NCBI RefSeq assembly: GCF_017592545.1
Contig: NZ_JAGFOA010000007.1
Coordinates: forward strand, 1 to 64,000
Source of the DNA: Microbacterium stercoris
GTDB taxonomy: Bacteria > Actinomycetota > Actinomycetes > Actinomycetales > Microbacteriaceae
DNA length: 64,000 nt
Direction of reading: 5' to 3'
Under the pieces are notes generated by a model, which did not search any database, was not told the origin of the DNA, and worked only from the letters and a program-made list of their open reading frames with translations. Within the stretch, counting starts at the first letter, position 1, and the number at the start of each line of letters is the position of its first letter. Position numbers and translations under genes: made by a program. Positions 10,360-18,859 of this stretch are shown one piece after another.

Positions 10360-11523
10360 GTGAGCGCGACGCCCGCCGAGGAGACGGCGAGACAGGGCGC
10401 GCTGGACGCGCTGGAGCTGGTCGATCGCCCGCGGGATGAGCGGGTCGAGCGCATCACCCGTCTGGCCCAGGAGCTGTTCGACGTTCCGATGGTGAGCGTC
10501 AACCTCGTGGATCGTGACCGCCTCTGGAGCCTGTCCGAGGTCGGGTTCGGACGCCGTGAGGCGCCCCGGACGAACGCGTTCTGCGATGTGGCCGTGCGCC
10601 AGCAGGGCACCCTGGTCGTCGAGAACGCCGAGGTCGATCCGCAGTTCGCGGCGAGCCCCTTCGTGACCGGCAACCCTGGCATCCGCTTCTATGCGGGTCA
10701 GCCGCTGCAGGCCCCCGGCGGCGAGAACATCGGCACGCTGTGCATCCTCGACACCAAGCCGCGATCGCTGTCAGACCGGCAGCGGGCCCTGCTCGAGGAG
10801 CTCGCGGCATGGGTGCAGAAGGAGATCACCCGCGATGTGGAGGTCGCGCTCGCGGCCGTGGTGCAGCGTGCGTTCGCTCCCCACGAGATCCCGTCGATTC
10901 CCGGATACACGATCGCTGCGCAGTCGACACCCGCAGGGGAGCTGTCGGGTGACTTCTACGACCTGTACCTGCACGAGGGGCGCCTGCGCGTCACCCTCGC
11001 CGACGTGATGGGCAAGGGCACGGGGCCGGCCCTGGTCGCCGCCACCGCCCGGGCCGCGCTTCGGACGGCGCCCGAACGGTCGCTCGTCGCATCGATCGAA
11101 GAGCTCGATCGCCTTCTCGATCGCGACCTGCGCGACCTCGACATGTTCGTCACGGCCTTCCACGCCGAGCTCGACCCCGCCAGCGGCGCCGTCACGTACG
11201 TCGACTCCGGCCACAGCCTCGCCTTCCTCTTCCGCCGCGACGGATCGTGGGAGCAGCTGAGGATGCCCGGGCTGCCGCTCGGAATGGGCTTCTGGGAGAG
11301 TCGCACGGAGGCGACGGCGCACCTCGGGCCCGGCGATGCGCTCGTGTGCTGCAGCGACGGCCTGCTCGACGTGCTCGACACGGACGACCCCTTCGGCGAT
11401 GTCGCCGCGGCCCTGCGCCAGCACGGTCCGCGTGGGGCGGTCGAGGAGGCGATGCGGCGCGCGTCGTCGACCCGCGCGCACGACGATGTCACCGTGATCG
11501 CCATCACGCGCGACCAGGCGTGA
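10360..11523 (+). CDS. GAF-SpoIIE serine phosphatase (RsbU/RsbP-like)
   Basis: 387 residues. An N-terminal GAF domain (about 20-165; FDVPMVSVNLVDRDRLW, GTLCILD) is a likely signal sensor, and the C-terminal PP2C/SpoIIE domain (about 185-385) hydrolyses phosphoserine on STAS antagonist proteins. Metal-binding acids lie in GELSGDFYD, TLADVMGKG and CSDGLLD. GTG start without a clear ribosome binding site; a TATAGC sequence at 10313-10318 could be a promoter element. It converges with the RsbW-like kinase/STAS/glycosyltransferase operon and is probably its antagonist phosphatase. Confidence 0.88.
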   Translation: MSATPAEETARQGALDALELVDRPRDERVERITRLAQELFDVPMVSVNLVDRDRLWSLSEVGFGRREAPRTNAFCDVAVRQQGTLVVENAEVDPQFAASPFVTGNPGIRFYAGQPLQAPGGENIGTLCILDTKPRSLSDRQRALLEELAAWVQKEITRDVEVALAAVVQRAFAPHEIPSIPGYTIAAQSTPAGELSGDFYDLYLHEGRLRVTLADVMGKGTGPALVAATARAALRTAPERSLVASIEELDRLLDRDLRDLDMFVTAFHAELDPASGAVTYVDSGHSLAFLFRRDGSWEQLRMPGLPLGMGFWESRTEATAHLGPGDALVCCSDGLLDVLDTDDPFGDVAAALRQHGPRGAVEEAMRRASSTRAHDDVTVIAITRDQA

Positions 11524-11543
11524 CGAGCCGGTCCGCCTGAGCA

Positions 11544-11574
11544 TCACAGGCCACCCCACCGGGAGGGCCTGTGA
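11544..11574. terminator. Bidirectional hairpin between convergent genes
   Basis: TCACAGGCC pairs perfectly with GGCCTGTGA, with an inner CCC/GGG stem. It sits between the stops of the phosphatase and the kinase gene. There is no T-run, as is common in high-GC terminators. Confidence 0.65.
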
Positions 11575-11592
11575 CGCGTGCGGCAGCGGCTC

Positions 11593-12000
11593 TCAGCCGC
11601 GGCGGCGCACCATGCGCCAGAGATTGCCCTCGTCCGTGCGCTCGTGCGCGATCTCGTCGAGGATGGCGCCCGCCAAGGCGAGGCCGCGGCCGCCCTCGGC
11701 CTCCTCGTCCGGCATCTCGCGCGCGAGTTCGATGGGCATCTCCTGACCAGAGTCGCGCAGCACGGCGCGCAGAGCGTGGTCATCCACCTCGAGGGTGAAA
11801 CGCCAGCGCACCTCGCCCTCGGGGCGCCCGTGCTCGACCACGTTCGTCGCGATCTCGATCACCGCGGTCTCGAACAGCATCAGATCCGTGGGGTTGATAT
11901 CCGGATTCTCGGCCCCCGCCTGCTCGAGCAGCTCGTGCAGGCGCGCGATCTCGTCCGGCACCGCGAGGCCCTCGACCTCGTAGCGGCTCTCACCATTCAC
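11593..12000 (-). CDS. RsbW-like anti-sigma kinase (HATPase)
   Basis: 135 residues, a single GHKL ATPase domain of the RsbW/SpoIIAB type. The N-box is ETAVIEIATNVVEHG with Glu49 and Asn53, the G1 box is LRDSGQEM and the G2 box GGRGLALAG. Such kinases phosphorylate a STAS antagonist and, when the antagonist is phosphorylated, hold a partner protein, usually a sigma factor. The GTG start overlaps the end of the STAS gene by 11 nt. No sigma factor gene is next to it, so the held partner is unknown. Confidence 0.88.
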   Translation of the reverse strand: MNGESRYEVEGLAVPDEIARLHELLEQAGAENPDINPTDLMLFETAVIEIATNVVEHGRPEGEVRWRFTLEVDDHALRAVLRDSGQEMPIELAREMPDEEAEGGRGLALAGAILDEIAHERTDEGNLWRMVRRRG

Positions 12001-12322
12001 GGCAGGCCTCGTCCACCGTCGCGTAGGGCGTGAGAATGCGATCGAGGTTCGTCAGCCCCAGCACGGCCAGCACCTGCTCGCTCGCGGCCGCCAGCCGCAG
12101 GTCGCCGCCCGCCTGACGGGCGGTCTTGAGGCCCCCGATGAGAGCGCCCAGACCGGACGAGTCGATGAAGTCGACCGCGGTCAGATCGATCACCAGCCGG
12201 CTGGTGCCCCCCGCCACGAGCGCGTCGATCCTGCTCTTGAGGGACCCGGCGCTGACCAGGTTCAAACGGCCCGAGAGCCCGAGCACCGTGGCGTCCTGGC
12301 GGACGGCCTCGTCGATATCCAT
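11990..12322 (-). CDS. STAS-domain anti-sigma factor antagonist
   Basis: 110 residues, the size of RsbV/SpoIIAA. The phosphorylation motif DSSGLG is at 54-59, with Ser55 matching the regulated serine. In its unphosphorylated form such a protein binds the RsbW-like kinase and frees the kinase's partner. The ATG at 12322 has AGGAG upstream and lies one base after the glycosyltransferase stop (TGACATG), so it is translated together with that gene. It is the middle gene of the glycosyltransferase-STAS-kinase operon. Confidence 0.9.
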   Translation of the reverse strand: MDIDEAVRQDATVLGLSGRLNLVSAGSLKSRIDALVAGGTSRLVIDLTAVDFIDSSGLGALIGGLKTARQAGGDLRLAAASEQVLAVLGLTNLDRILTPYATVDEACREW

Positions 12323-12323
12323 G

Positions 12324-14333
12324 TCATCGCTCCTTCTCGTTCGGCAGGTTTCCGCCCTCTGGGCCACGATAGAGGGCGGCACGTACGATCACACTCAGCA
12401 CCACGACGTCGTACACCGCCCAGACGGAGTTGATCACGACTCCGATGGGCGTCAGAGGGCCCACCGGCGGCGCCAGACCGGGGGTCAGCAGCAGGATGAT
12501 GCCGATCACGACCGACAGCAGCAGGCCGCCCATAAACGCCAACTGCGGCCAGATCAGCCGCACCGGGAAGCGCTGCCTCCCCGAAGCGCCGGATTTGTCG
12601 GTCACCGCGAAGCCGAGCGGCCGCCCGAACCAGACGTTCGCCGCGGCGGTCGTGAGCGCCTTGATCCAGATGGGGAAGAGGGCGAGTGTGTACTGCTGGC
12701 CGCGCCAGGTCTTCACCCCGTAGCCGACCACCGCGAACAGCGCCTGGTTCACGATGAAGTACGGGAGGAAGAAGGCCAGGAACGTCGTCCCCCAGGCCTC
12801 GACAGGGGTGGCACCCAGGGTCAGGTAGAGGATCGGGGCGGCGAGGAAGACGAGCGCGGCGAAGCCGGTCAGATAGCTCCACATCGTCGCGAAGTAGCTG
12901 AGACGCTGGCCGATGCTGAGCCCGCGCTTGGTGAGCGGATTCAGCCGCAGCAGCACCTGCATCGTGCCCTGCGCCCACCGCAGCCGCTGCGTGAGCATCG
13001 TCGCCAGGTCCTCGGGCGCGAGGCCGGTCGCGAGGATCTCGTGATGGTAGACGGACTTCCAGCCGTGGCTGTGCAGAAGCATGCAGGTCTCCATGTCCTC
13101 CGTCACCGACAGCGACGAGACCGGCATGACCGGGAGCGCCTCGTCGGATCGGTCGACATTGACCGCATGGATCAGCGCCGAGACCCGTTCGATCGCGGTC
13201 AGCGGCGACCACTCCCGGTCGGCGAGACGCGTCGTCGCTCTCTCATCGAGGAAGGACATGCCGTCGTCCGGAAGGGCGCCGAGCTCGCGGAGGTCGCGCC
13301 GAATGCTCTCGAGATCGTTCGAGACGAGCGCCCGGCTCGTCTCGTCCACGCTGCGCTGGAAGTCCCAGGTGACCGACTGCACCGGGTCGCCCGCGCCGAT
13401 GCGGGCGAGCGCTCCCTCCACCGCCGCGCGCAGTCCGCGCACCGCATCTCGCGCCGTCTCCGCGCCCGCCTGGCGGCTGAGCTGCCGTTCCGCATCGGCG
13501 AGCACGCGCCGCGAGGCGGTGAGCGCCGAGCGAGCCGAGCGCTCGGTCTGGCGCACGTAGCCCGCGATGCCGAGCTGCATCAGCGCCTCGCGTCGCAGCA
13601 TGGCGTTGGATCCGCAGAAGAAGGCGGCGTTCCAGCCGTCCTTCCCCTGCTGCACGGGGCCGTAGAACAGCGGCGCCTGGCTGCCGAGCGGATCCGAGTC
13701 GGTCACGTTCGAGAACCACTGGGGCGACTGCACGAGCGCGACCTGAGGATCCTCGAACCAGCCGAGCATCTTCGAGACGATCTGCGGCTCGGGGATCTGA
13801 TCGGCGTCCAGGATCAGCAGGAACTCGCCGCTGGTCTGGAAGAGAGCGTTGTTGAGATTGCCGGCCTTGGCGTGACGGGTCTTTCCGTCCCAGTCGGCCG
13901 AGCGCGTGATGTACCCGACGCCCAGCTCGTCGGCCACCGCACGCATCTCGGGCCGGGCGCCGTCGTCCAGGATCCACGTCAGGTGCGGCCAGTCGATGGC
14001 CTTCGCGGCGCGCGCCGTCGCGGCGACGAGCTCGATGGGCTCGTTGTAGGTCGTGATGAACACGTCGACAGTCGCATCACGCGGGGGAGCGGGCGCCGCG
14101 CCGCGCACCTTGAGCCGCCAGATCGTCACGGCGAACAGCGCGCCGTCGATCAGCGCGTAGGTCTCGGCGATCACCAGGGGGATCGCGATCCACCAGTGCG
14201 CGAGATTCAGCGACCACCCCCACCGCCAGACCAGGTAGGCGGTGCCGCTGAGAAGCGTGAGCACCGCGAGGATCCGGATGGTGAGAAGGCGTCCGCGACC
14301 GGTCGACCGTGTCGGTTCAGGAAGGCTCGTCAC
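12324..14333 (-). CDS. Cellulose-synthase-like family 2 glycosyltransferase
   Basis: 669 residues. Processive GT2 enzymes of this type polymerise a sugar nucleotide and push the glycan through their own membrane channel. Two membrane helices (about 18-70) precede the GT-A domain with ILDD (121-124), DAD (176-178), TED (411-413) and QRLRW (449-453); about five C-terminal helices follow. Between GSNAMLRREAL (241-251) and TED lies about 120 residues more than usual, largely charged and helical, perhaps a coiled coil. No PilZ domain is seen, so cyclic-di-GMP control is not evident. First gene of the operon with STAS and kinase; divergent from the MASE1 phosphatase. Confidence 0.87.
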   Translation of the reverse strand: MTSLPEPTRSTGRGRLLTIRILAVLTLLSGTAYLVWRWGWSLNLAHWWIAIPLVIAETYALIDGALFAVTIWRLKVRGAAPAPPRDATVDVFITTYNEPIELVAATARAAKAIDWPHLTWILDDGARPEMRAVADELGVGYITRSADWDGKTRHAKAGNLNNALFQTSGEFLLILDADQIPEPQIVSKMLGWFEDPQVALVQSPQWFSNVTDSDPLGSQAPLFYGPVQQGKDGWNAAFFCGSNAMLRREALMQLGIAGYVRQTERSARSALTASRRVLADAERQLSRQAGAETARDAVRGLRAAVEGALARIGAGDPVQSVTWDFQRSVDETSRALVSNDLESIRRDLRELGALPDDGMSFLDERATTRLADREWSPLTAIERVSALIHAVNVDRSDEALPVMPVSSLSVTEDMETCMLLHSHGWKSVYHHEILATGLAPEDLATMLTQRLRWAQGTMQVLLRLNPLTKRGLSIGQRLSYFATMWSYLTGFAALVFLAAPILYLTLGATPVEAWGTTFLAFFLPYFIVNQALFAVVGYGVKTWRGQQYTLALFPIWIKALTTAAANVWFGRPLGFAVTDKSGASGRQRFPVRLIWPQLAFMGGLLLSVVIGIILLLTPGLAPPVGPLTPIGVVINSVWAVYDVVVLSVIVRAALYRGPEGGNLPNEKER

Positions 14334-14467
14334 GGTCGCTACGTTAGGAGAGCGGTATCCAGGATGTCAGCCCCTTGCCAAACGGGGCGATGGGCCGACA
14401 GGCTCTTCGGGGGATCTGCCTCCTCCGCGCTCGGGGGCTGACGGCTGACGCCGAGGGAGGAGCCGGG

Positions 14468-16549
14468 ATGACGGCAAACGAGGCGGCGAGCAGCCGTGCG
14501 GAGGTGCGATCCCGCACCGTGACTCGAGACGTGCTCACCGTGGCAGGGTTCGCCGTGGCGTATCTTGCGACCTCGTTCCTCAGCCGGCTGGCGCTCGTCC
14601 CGGGATCGACCATCAGCATGGTCTGGCCCGGGGCAGGAGTGGCGGCGATGTGGGTGCTCGTGCGAGCGGCGGCGCCCGGGCGGTGGGTGACCTACGCGCT
14701 GATCATCGTCCTGACGATGCTCGTCGTCGCGCTCTCGGGCGGATCGCCCGTCGGAACGGTCGCGAGCGGCATCGCCAACGCGGTGCAGGCCGCGGTCTTC
14801 GCGGGTGTGATGAGGCTCGCCTGCCCCACCATCTGGTTCTCGCGGGGCACGCGTCCACTCGAACGCCCGCACCTGTGGTGGTTCGCGCTCGCCGCGGTCG
14901 CCGCGCCCCTGGTGTCGTCGCCGCTGGTTCAGATCGACTCGCTGACGAGCGGGGGAGGCTGGCGCTGGGACCTCATGGCCATGTGGATCGCCCGCAACAC
15001 CGGCAGCATCATGGTGCTCGTTCCCGCGGGGCTCGTGCTCGGGGGCTTCCTCGCACGCCGCCGGGCGGGCACCGCGCGACGGCGGTTCGCCGAGATCGGG
15101 TGGGCGGTGCGCTCGAGCCCGGGCGAGTGGATCTTCGTGCTGCTGCTCTCACCGCTCCTGCACGTGCTCTGGTTCTTGACGGCCGGCGACTTGGCGGTCG
15201 TCTTCCCCCTGGTCGCGCTGTCCGTATGGGCGGGTACGCGCCTGCCCACGGGTCTCGCCTCGCTCCACGCCGGCGTGGTCGCGTGCGTGGTGCTCGGCAT
15301 CACGGCCTGGGGCCTCGGTCCGTTCCAGTACACCGGATCGGCCGTGATCGAGGTGACGATCGCCCAGCTCTACACGATCCTCATGTGCCTCATCGGATTG
15401 GCCCTCGCTCTCGATCGTGACGCGCGCGCCTCCCTCTCCACGGAGCTGCGCGCGGCGCGGGATGAGGCGCGGGCCGAGGCGCAGCGGCTGGAGACGATCA
15501 TCGAGAGCGTGCAGCACGGCATCCGCGTCGTCGATCGCACGGGCGGACTGCTGGTGCGCAACACCGCGGCGAGCCGCCTGCTGTTGGGCCTGGACGGGAC
15601 GGATGTGCCCGGGGTGCGGGAGACCGTTCCCGGCGCGGAGACCCGAGTGAGGTTCCGCACGCTCGACGGCGAGCCGGTGCCGCCCGAGAAGCTGCCCTAC
15701 CGTCGTGCGCTCGCCGGGGAGGAGATCCGCGATCTCGACCTGCTCGTGCGCCCCGTAGGCCGCGGGGAGCGGATCGTGTCGTTCACCACCAGCCGGCTTC
15801 CCGACACCGCCGGCGCGGGCGTCGTCACGGTGATGCGCGATGTCACGGCCGAGCGGGAGGAGCTGCGCCGGGCCGCTCGCGTGCAGGCGGGCCTTCTTCC
15901 GCGGGTGGTTCCGGATCTGCCGGGCTGGGACCTCGCGGCCCGCTTCCGTCCCGCCGGAACGGTCGGCGGCGACTTCTACGACTGGGAGGGGCTGCCCGGC
16001 GGGGTCGTGCTCACGCTGGCCGACGTCATGGGCAAGGGGGCGGGCGCCGCGATCCTCGCGGCGACGACCCGATCGCTGCTGCGCGCGCACGGCGGCGACA
16101 CGGACGTCGCGGCCACGTTGGCGGCGACGGACCGCAGCATGGCCACCGATCTCGAGAACGCCGGAGCGTTCGTGACGTGCTTCCGCTCCTGGGTGGATGC
16201 CGCCACCGGCGAGGTCTCCTACTCGGATGCCGGGCACGGCCTCGCGGCGATCCTCTCGCCGACCTGCGCCGCCCGACGCCTCGTGGCCAATGGCCTGCCG
16301 CTCGGGATCTCACCGGATGAGCCGCGCCTGACGGGCACGGACCGGATCGCCCCGGGCGAGATGCTGCTGATCTTCAGCGACGGCGTGCTCGACGCCTTCG
16401 ACGGCGAGCTCGAGCGCGCCTGGCAGGACCTCCCCTGGGACCTGCGCGCCGGCGACGCGGTCGACGCGATCATGGAGGCCGCGTCGCGCGGCGTCGTCGA
16501 CGACGACCTCACCATCGTCGCGCTGCGTCGTCATCAGAGCCCGGACTGA
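14468..16549 (+). CDS. MASE1-PAS-SpoIIE serine phosphatase
   Basis: About 693 residues. The N-terminal 310 residues form about eight membrane helices of the MASE1 sensor type (FAVAYLATSFLSRLA, MVWPGAGVAA). A PAS-like segment (about 340-455; LETIIESVQHGIRVVDRTGG) follows, and a SpoIIE/PP2C domain (about 465-690) ends the protein, with GGDFYDWEG, TLADVMGKGAG and FSDGVLD as metal-binding blocks. It probably dephosphorylates the STAS protein of the divergent operon in response to an extracellular or membrane signal. The ATG at 14468 follows GGAGG; an upstream start at 14375 lacks a ribosome binding site. Confidence 0.88.
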   Translation: MTANEAASSRAEVRSRTVTRDVLTVAGFAVAYLATSFLSRLALVPGSTISMVWPGAGVAAMWVLVRAAAPGRWVTYALIIVLTMLVVALSGGSPVGTVASGIANAVQAAVFAGVMRLACPTIWFSRGTRPLERPHLWWFALAAVAAPLVSSPLVQIDSLTSGGGWRWDLMAMWIARNTGSIMVLVPAGLVLGGFLARRRAGTARRRFAEIGWAVRSSPGEWIFVLLLSPLLHVLWFLTAGDLAVVFPLVALSVWAGTRLPTGLASLHAGVVACVVLGITAWGLGPFQYTGSAVIEVTIAQLYTILMCLIGLALALDRDARASLSTELRAARDEARAEAQRLETIIESVQHGIRVVDRTGGLLVRNTAASRLLLGLDGTDVPGVRETVPGAETRVRFRTLDGEPVPPEKLPYRRALAGEEIRDLDLLVRPVGRGERIVSFTTSRLPDTAGAGVVTVMRDVTAEREELRRAARVQAGLLPRVVPDLPGWDLAARFRPAGTVGGDFYDWEGLPGGVVLTLADVMGKGAGAAILAATTRSLLRAHGGDTDVAATLAATDRSMATDLENAGAFVTCFRSWVDAATGEVSYSDAGHGLAAILSPTCAARRLVANGLPLGISPDEPRLTGTDRIAPGEMLLIFSDGVLDAFDGELERAWQDLPWDLRAGDAVDAIMEAASRGVVDDDLTIVALRRHQSPD

Positions 16550-16589
16550 GCGGCTGTCAACCACCTGTCCGCGTCCGCACGTGCTCTCG

Positions 16590-16595
16590 TAGCCT
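16590..16595 (+). promoter_or_regulatory. -10 box of pyridoxamine-oxidase-family gene
   Basis: TAGCCT about 29 nt before the ATG at 16625. Unlike most promoters here, it leaves room for a short leader that carries GAGGAGG. Confidence 0.45.
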
Positions 16596-16624
16596 GGCTC
16601 GACGACACGACCCGAGGAGGACGT

Positions 16625-17122
16625 ATGGAGACGTTGCCGCACGCGAACGACGAGGACATGACCCGGATCCGCCGGATCGTGAAGGACGCGAAAGTGGGCG
16701 TGCTCACGACCGTCAGCCCCGATGGCGATCTGCACAGCAGGCCGCTCGCGGCGCAGGACGTGGAGTTCGACGGGGACCTGTGGTTCTTCGTGCGAGACGA
16801 CAGCCCGAAGGTGCGCGACATCGCAGCGCACCCGCAGGTGAACGTCGCGTTCGAGGGCGGAGGCGGCTGGCTCTCGATCGCGGGCGCCGCCGAGCTCGTG
16901 CATGACCGTGAGCGGGTCGACCAGCTCTGGTCGCCCGCGGTGGAGGCCTGGTTCCCAGACGGCCGTGACGATCCGGCTCTGGCGCTGCTGCGCGTCGAGG
17001 CCGAATCCGCCGAGTACTGGGCGACAGATGCGCCGGGGATCGTCTCGGCATTCAAGATCGTCAAGGCGATGGTCACCCACAGCGAACCGGACGTGGGCGA
17101 CAACCGCACCGTCGAGCTCTGA
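16625..17122 (+). CDS. Pyridoxamine 5'-phosphate oxidase-family protein
   Basis: 165 residues, split-barrel flavin-binding fold of the general-stress-protein 26 type. The segments GVLTTVSPDGDLHSRPLA and LWFFVRDDSPKVRDI match the FMN-binding half, and EYWATD is a conserved C-terminal element. Members bind FMN, FAD or F420; which one is used here is not clear. The ribosome binding site GAGGAGG lies about 5 nt before the ATG. Stand-alone gene that ends just before an abnormal poly-G/poly-C tract. Confidence 0.82.
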   Translation: METLPHANDEDMTRIRRIVKDAKVGVLTTVSPDGDLHSRPLAAQDVEFDGDLWFFVRDDSPKVRDIAAHPQVNVAFEGGGGWLSIAGAAELVHDRERVDQLWSPAVEAWFPDGRDDPALALLRVEAESAEYWATDAPGIVSAFKIVKAMVTHSEPDVGDNRTVEL

Positions 17123-17139
17123 CGGAGCTTCAGACGAGA

Positions 17140-17273
17140 GGGGGGGGGGGGGGGGGGGGGGGCGCCCCCCCCCCCCCCCCCCCCGGGGCGGGCCCGGGCA
17201 CCGCGCCCCCCGCCGTGTTGTCTGTGGGGGTTGCTTCGGCGGGGGGGGGGCGGCGCCCCGGCCCCCCCCCCCC
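17140..17273. repeat. Poly-G/poly-C palindromic tract
   Basis: A run of 23 G (17140-17162), the bases CG, then 20 C (17165-17184) forms a near-perfect palindrome. Further on are 10 G (17241-17250) and 12 C (17262-17273). It occupies the whole gap between two convergent genes. No other part of the window looks like this. It may be a real extreme hairpin, but a sequencing or assembly fault is at least as likely. Confidence 0.8.
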
Positions 17274-17287
17274 TCTTCATGGCCGCG

Positions 17288-17758
17288 TCAGTCGATGCCG
17301 AGCTCGCGGCGCAGCCGGGCGACGTGCCCCGTGGCCTTGACGTTGTACAGCGCCTTGTCGATCGCGCCCTGCTCGTCGATCACGAAGGTCGAGCGGATCA
17401 CGCCCTCGACGACCTTGCCGTAGTTCATCTTCTCGCCCCACGCGCCGTAGGCGCGGTGAACCGACGCGTCGGGGTCGCTGAGCAGCTCGAAGGGGAGGCC
17501 GTCGCGCTCCCGGAACGCGGCGAGCTTGGACGGCTCGTCGCGCGAGACGCCGAGCACCGTGTAGCCCGCGCCGGCCAGCGACGCGATGCTGTCGCGGAAG
17601 TCGCACGCCTGCGTCGTGCATCCCGGCGTCATCGCAGCGGGGTAGAAGTAGAGCACCACCTTGCGGCCGCGCAGGTCGGCCAGCGAGACGGGCGTGCCAT
17701 CCTGATCCTGCAGCGTGAAATCGGGGGCGGCGGTACCGGGGTCGAGGCGCGTGGTCAT
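17288..17758 (-). CDS. bcp: Thioredoxin-dependent peroxiredoxin (BCP/PrxQ type)
   Basis: 156 residues. PrxQ enzymes reduce hydrogen and organic peroxides using thioredoxin. The peroxidatic Cys47 lies in the motif PAAMTPGC and the resolving Cys52 five residues later, the spacing of the intramolecular-disulfide PrxQ subgroup. It follows aroA and rsgA on the same strand, with 26 nt after rsgA, but also has its own -10 box giving a leaderless start. Its position in the sigR neighbourhood fits a thiol-stress role, although no SigR-type promoter was found directly before it. Confidence 0.92.
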   Translation of the reverse strand: MTTRLDPGTAAPDFTLQDQDGTPVSLADLRGRKVVLYFYPAAMTPGCTTQACDFRDSIASLAGAGYTVLGVSRDEPSKLAAFRERDGLPFELLSDPDASVHRAYGAWGEKMNYGKVVEGVIRSTFVIDEQGAIDKALYNVKATGHVARLRRELGID

Positions 17759-17764
17759 CGTCCC

Positions 17765-17770
17765 AGCCTA
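17765..17770 (-). promoter_or_regulatory. -10 box of bcp
   Basis: TAGGCT on the minus strand, 6 nt before the ATG at 17758, inside the short rsgA-bcp gap. It allows bcp expression independent of aroA-rsgA. Confidence 0.45.
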
Positions 17771-17784
17771 GGCGGCGGCGCGGA

Positions 17785-18837
17785 TCAGTAGTCGGTGCGG
17801 TCCTTGAACGTCGCGAGCAGGCGCTGCAGGGAGTCGACCCGTGCGGCCGGGAGCTCGCCCGCGGCGACGGCCTCGTTGAGTGCGCAGTCGGGGGCGTCCT
17901 CGAGGTGGGTGCATCCGCGGGGGCACTTCTCCGCGACCGGTTCGAGGTCGTGGTACGCCTTCAGGATGTTCGCCGGATCAACATGGCCGAGACCGAACGA
18001 TCGCACGCCCGGGGTGTCGATGACCCAGCCGTGCCCGCTGTCGGGCGACTCGTAGCGGTAGGAGACGGTCGAGGACGAGGTGTGACGGCCGCGCCCGGTG
18101 ACCTCGTTGACGTGGCCGGTCGCGCGCTGAGCGGACGGCACCAGGCTGTTCACGAGCGTCGACTTGCCCACCCCCGAATGCCCCACGAAGACGGTGGACT
18201 GGCCGACGAGCGCCTCTCCGATCGCGGCGGACGGCGCCTCGCCCTTGCGGCTGGTGAAGATGCGCAGGTCGTCGAGGCCCTCGAAGTGGGCCAGGAACTC
18301 GGTCGGATCAGCGAGGTCGGTCTTGGTGATGACCATCAGCGGCCGGATTCCGGCATCGAGCGCGGCGATCAGATAGCGATCGACGAGACGCGGGCGCGGC
18401 TCCGGATCGGCCGCCGCGACCACCAGCAGCATCTGCGTCGCGTTGGCGACGATGACCCGCTCCACCTGATCGGTGTCGTCCGCGCTGCGGCGCAGCAGCG
18501 ACGTGCGGGGCTCGATGCCGATGATGCGTGTGAGCGTGCCCTCGTCGCCGGACGTGTCGCCCACCACGCGCGCGCGGTCGCCCGTGACGATCGGCGTCTT
18601 GCGCAGCTCGCGGGCGCGCACGCCCGTCAGCTCGCGCTCGTCGGAGGTGTCCTCCCCGGCCAGCAGCGAGTAGCGGCCGCGGTCGACCCCGAGCACGCGC
18701 GCGATCGTGGCGTCATCGTGCGCGGGACGCCGCTTGGTGCGCGGGCGGTTCGCCTTGGGGTTCGGGCGCACCCGCACGGCGCTCTCGTCGAAGGCGAGGT
18801 CGTCGTCGTCCTCGTCGTCGTCCGAGAGCCAGCTCAC
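17785..18837 (-). CDS. rsgA: Ribosome small-subunit-dependent GTPase RsgA
   Basis: 350 residues from the GTG at 18837. RsgA is a circularly permuted GTPase that checks late 30S subunit maturation. An acidic N-terminal tail (DDDEDDDD) leads to the OB-fold (about 80-120); the GTPase domain has G4 first as TKTD (171-174), then the P-loop GHSGVGKST (219-227) and the DTPG motif (274-277). The zinc site is Cys305, Cys309, His311, Cys318. The GTG start follows the aroA stop by about 22 nt; the same frame is open far upstream, but that part reads as an aroA shadow. Confidence 0.92.
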   Translation of the reverse strand: MSWLSDDDEDDDDLAFDESAVRVRPNPKANRPRTKRRPAHDDATIARVLGVDRGRYSLLAGEDTSDERELTGVRARELRKTPIVTGDRARVVGDTSGDEGTLTRIIGIEPRTSLLRRSADDTDQVERVIVANATQMLLVVAAADPEPRPRLVDRYLIAALDAGIRPLMVITKTDLADPTEFLAHFEGLDDLRIFTSRKGEAPSAAIGEALVGQSTVFVGHSGVGKSTLVNSLVPSAQRATGHVNEVTGRGRHTSSSTVSYRYESPDSGHGWVIDTPGVRSFGLGHVDPANILKAYHDLEPVAEKCPRGCTHLEDAPDCALNEAVAAGELPAARVDSLQRLLATFKDRTDY

Positions 18838-18859
18838 GAGCGCACCGCCGTCATCCGGA

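Noticed and set aside
14375..14467. Earlier start for the MASE1 phosphatase
   Set aside because: The added residues are Arg/Gly-rich and lack a ribosome binding site, while GGAGG stands before the ATG at 14468.
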